From Caldisericota bacterium (GTDB taxonomy: Bacteria > Caldisericota > Caldisericia > B22-G15), in the NCBI GenBank assembly GCA_003648245.1, contig QMOO01000082.1:1-5400 (forward strand): a stretch of 5,400 nt of DNA, written 5' to 3'. Positions 5,024-5,400 of this stretch are shown piece by piece. The notes under the pieces were generated by a model that was given only the letters and a program-made list of their open reading frames with translations, had not been told where the DNA came from and ran no database searches. Numbering within the stretch: the stretch's first letter is position 1; every line of letters starts with the position of its first letter. The translations under genes were made by a program, and so were the position numbers.

Positions 5024-5400
5024 ATGGAAACAGATACAATAGCAAATATTTCAACACCTTTAGGATTTGGTGGTGTTGGAGTTATAAGGATTTCTGGACC
5101 CCGATCCCTTGAAATTGTCTTAAAATTACTACAAAAAAAACAAAAAATTACTCCAAGAAGAGCGCATCATGTTTTTTTAAAGGACAGGGAGGGAAAATCC
5201 CTTGGAGATGCAATAGTAATATACTTTAAAAAACCGAAGTCTTATACAGGTGAAGATGTTGTGGAGATCCAGACCTTTGGATCTCCTGTTCTTATGAACA
5301 AAATACTTTCGGAAATTATCTCTCTTGGTGCAAGGCTTTCAAAACCTGGAGAGTTCACAGAAAGAGCGTATCTTTCTGGAAAACTTGACCTCATTAAGGC
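5024..5400 (+). CDS. mnmE: tRNA modification GTPase MnmE, N-terminal part (cut by window end)
   Basis: MnmE with MnmG adds the cmnm5 group to the wobble uridine (U34) of certain tRNAs, using a one-carbon unit from a tetrahydrofolate bound by the N-terminal domain. The first 125 of about 450 codons are present, all within that folate-binding domain; the GTPase domain and the C-terminal Cys lie beyond the edge. Recognisable segments are DTIANISTPLGFGGVGVIRI (4-23), PKSYTGEDVVEI (71-82) and LGARLSKPGEFTERAYLSGK (101-120). The family's usual HGG after the TGED helix reads FGS here (Phe85-Gly86-Ser87), a change in a normally well conserved stretch. The ATG lies two bases after the jag stop, with no strong ribosome binding site; an in-frame TTG at 5018 is less likely. 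An A8 and an A6 run (5133-5147) lie in the coding sequence. Identity is secure. Confidence 0.95.
   Translation, partial: METDTIANISTPLGFGGVGVIRISGPRSLEIVLKLLQKKQKITPRRAHHVFLKDREGKSLGDAIVIYFKKPKSYTGEDVVEIQTFGSPVLMNKILSEIISLGARLSKPGEFTERAYLSGKLDLIK

Noticed and set aside
1..5400. CRISPR array, insertion sequence, tRNA or toxin-antitoxin pair
   Set aside because: No regular repeat-spacer pattern, transposase, terminal repeats, tRNA-like cloverleaf or paired small genes were found; nearly all the sequence is accounted for by housekeeping genes.

Overview
This window comes from an AT-rich bacterial chromosome. Its proteins are rich in Lys, Glu and Ile, and it carries a two-domain protein disulfide oxidoreductase of the kind common in hyperthermophilic archaea and in thermophilic anaerobic bacteria. 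Together with Thermotoga-like features in TruA and MnmE, this suggests a thermophilic, probably anaerobic bacterium (Thermotogota, Dictyoglomota, Caldisericota or a similar lineage). The lineage is inferred from memory of these families and cannot be fixed without a database search.

Layout: truA (7-750, +) meets a DegV-family lipid-binding protein gene (773-1594, -) tail to tail. The DegV reading frame stops inside the family's C-terminal GPG-T-L-G motif. The expected last residues continue at once in another frame, ending at 744, so there is an apparent one-base deletion; if it is repaired, the two genes overlap by 7 bases. A 156-bp divergent regulatory region (1595-1750) follows. It holds two near-identical extended -10 promoters facing right, one facing left, and a small inverted repeat around the second right-facing -10.

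From 1751 to the end of the window all genes are on the + strand and tightly packed: protein disulfide oxidoreductase, rpmH (L34, 45 codons), rnpA (RNase P protein), yidD, yidC, jag/khpB and the first 125 codons of mnmE. Gaps are 13 bases or fewer, and rpmH/rnpA and rnpA/yidD overlap. No promoter or terminator was seen inside the block, so it reads as one operon. The rpmH-rnpA-yidD-yidC-jag-mnmE order is a classic conserved bacterial cluster that often adjoins dnaA/oriC. Here a redox gene takes the upstream position, and neither dnaA nor obvious DnaA boxes are seen.

Functionally the block joins tRNA maturation and modification (RnpA, MnmE, and TruA outside the operon), a ribosomal protein, membrane protein insertion (YidD, YidC) and an RNA-binding protein (Jag). 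The oxidoreductase is a plausible thiol-disulfide partner in the cytoplasm. Nothing here looks like a mobile element, CRISPR array or new defence system. The points worth a second look are the DegV frameshift, the duplicated promoter, the two-repeat extracytoplasmic region of YidC, the missing Jag-N domain and the altered HGG motif in MnmE.
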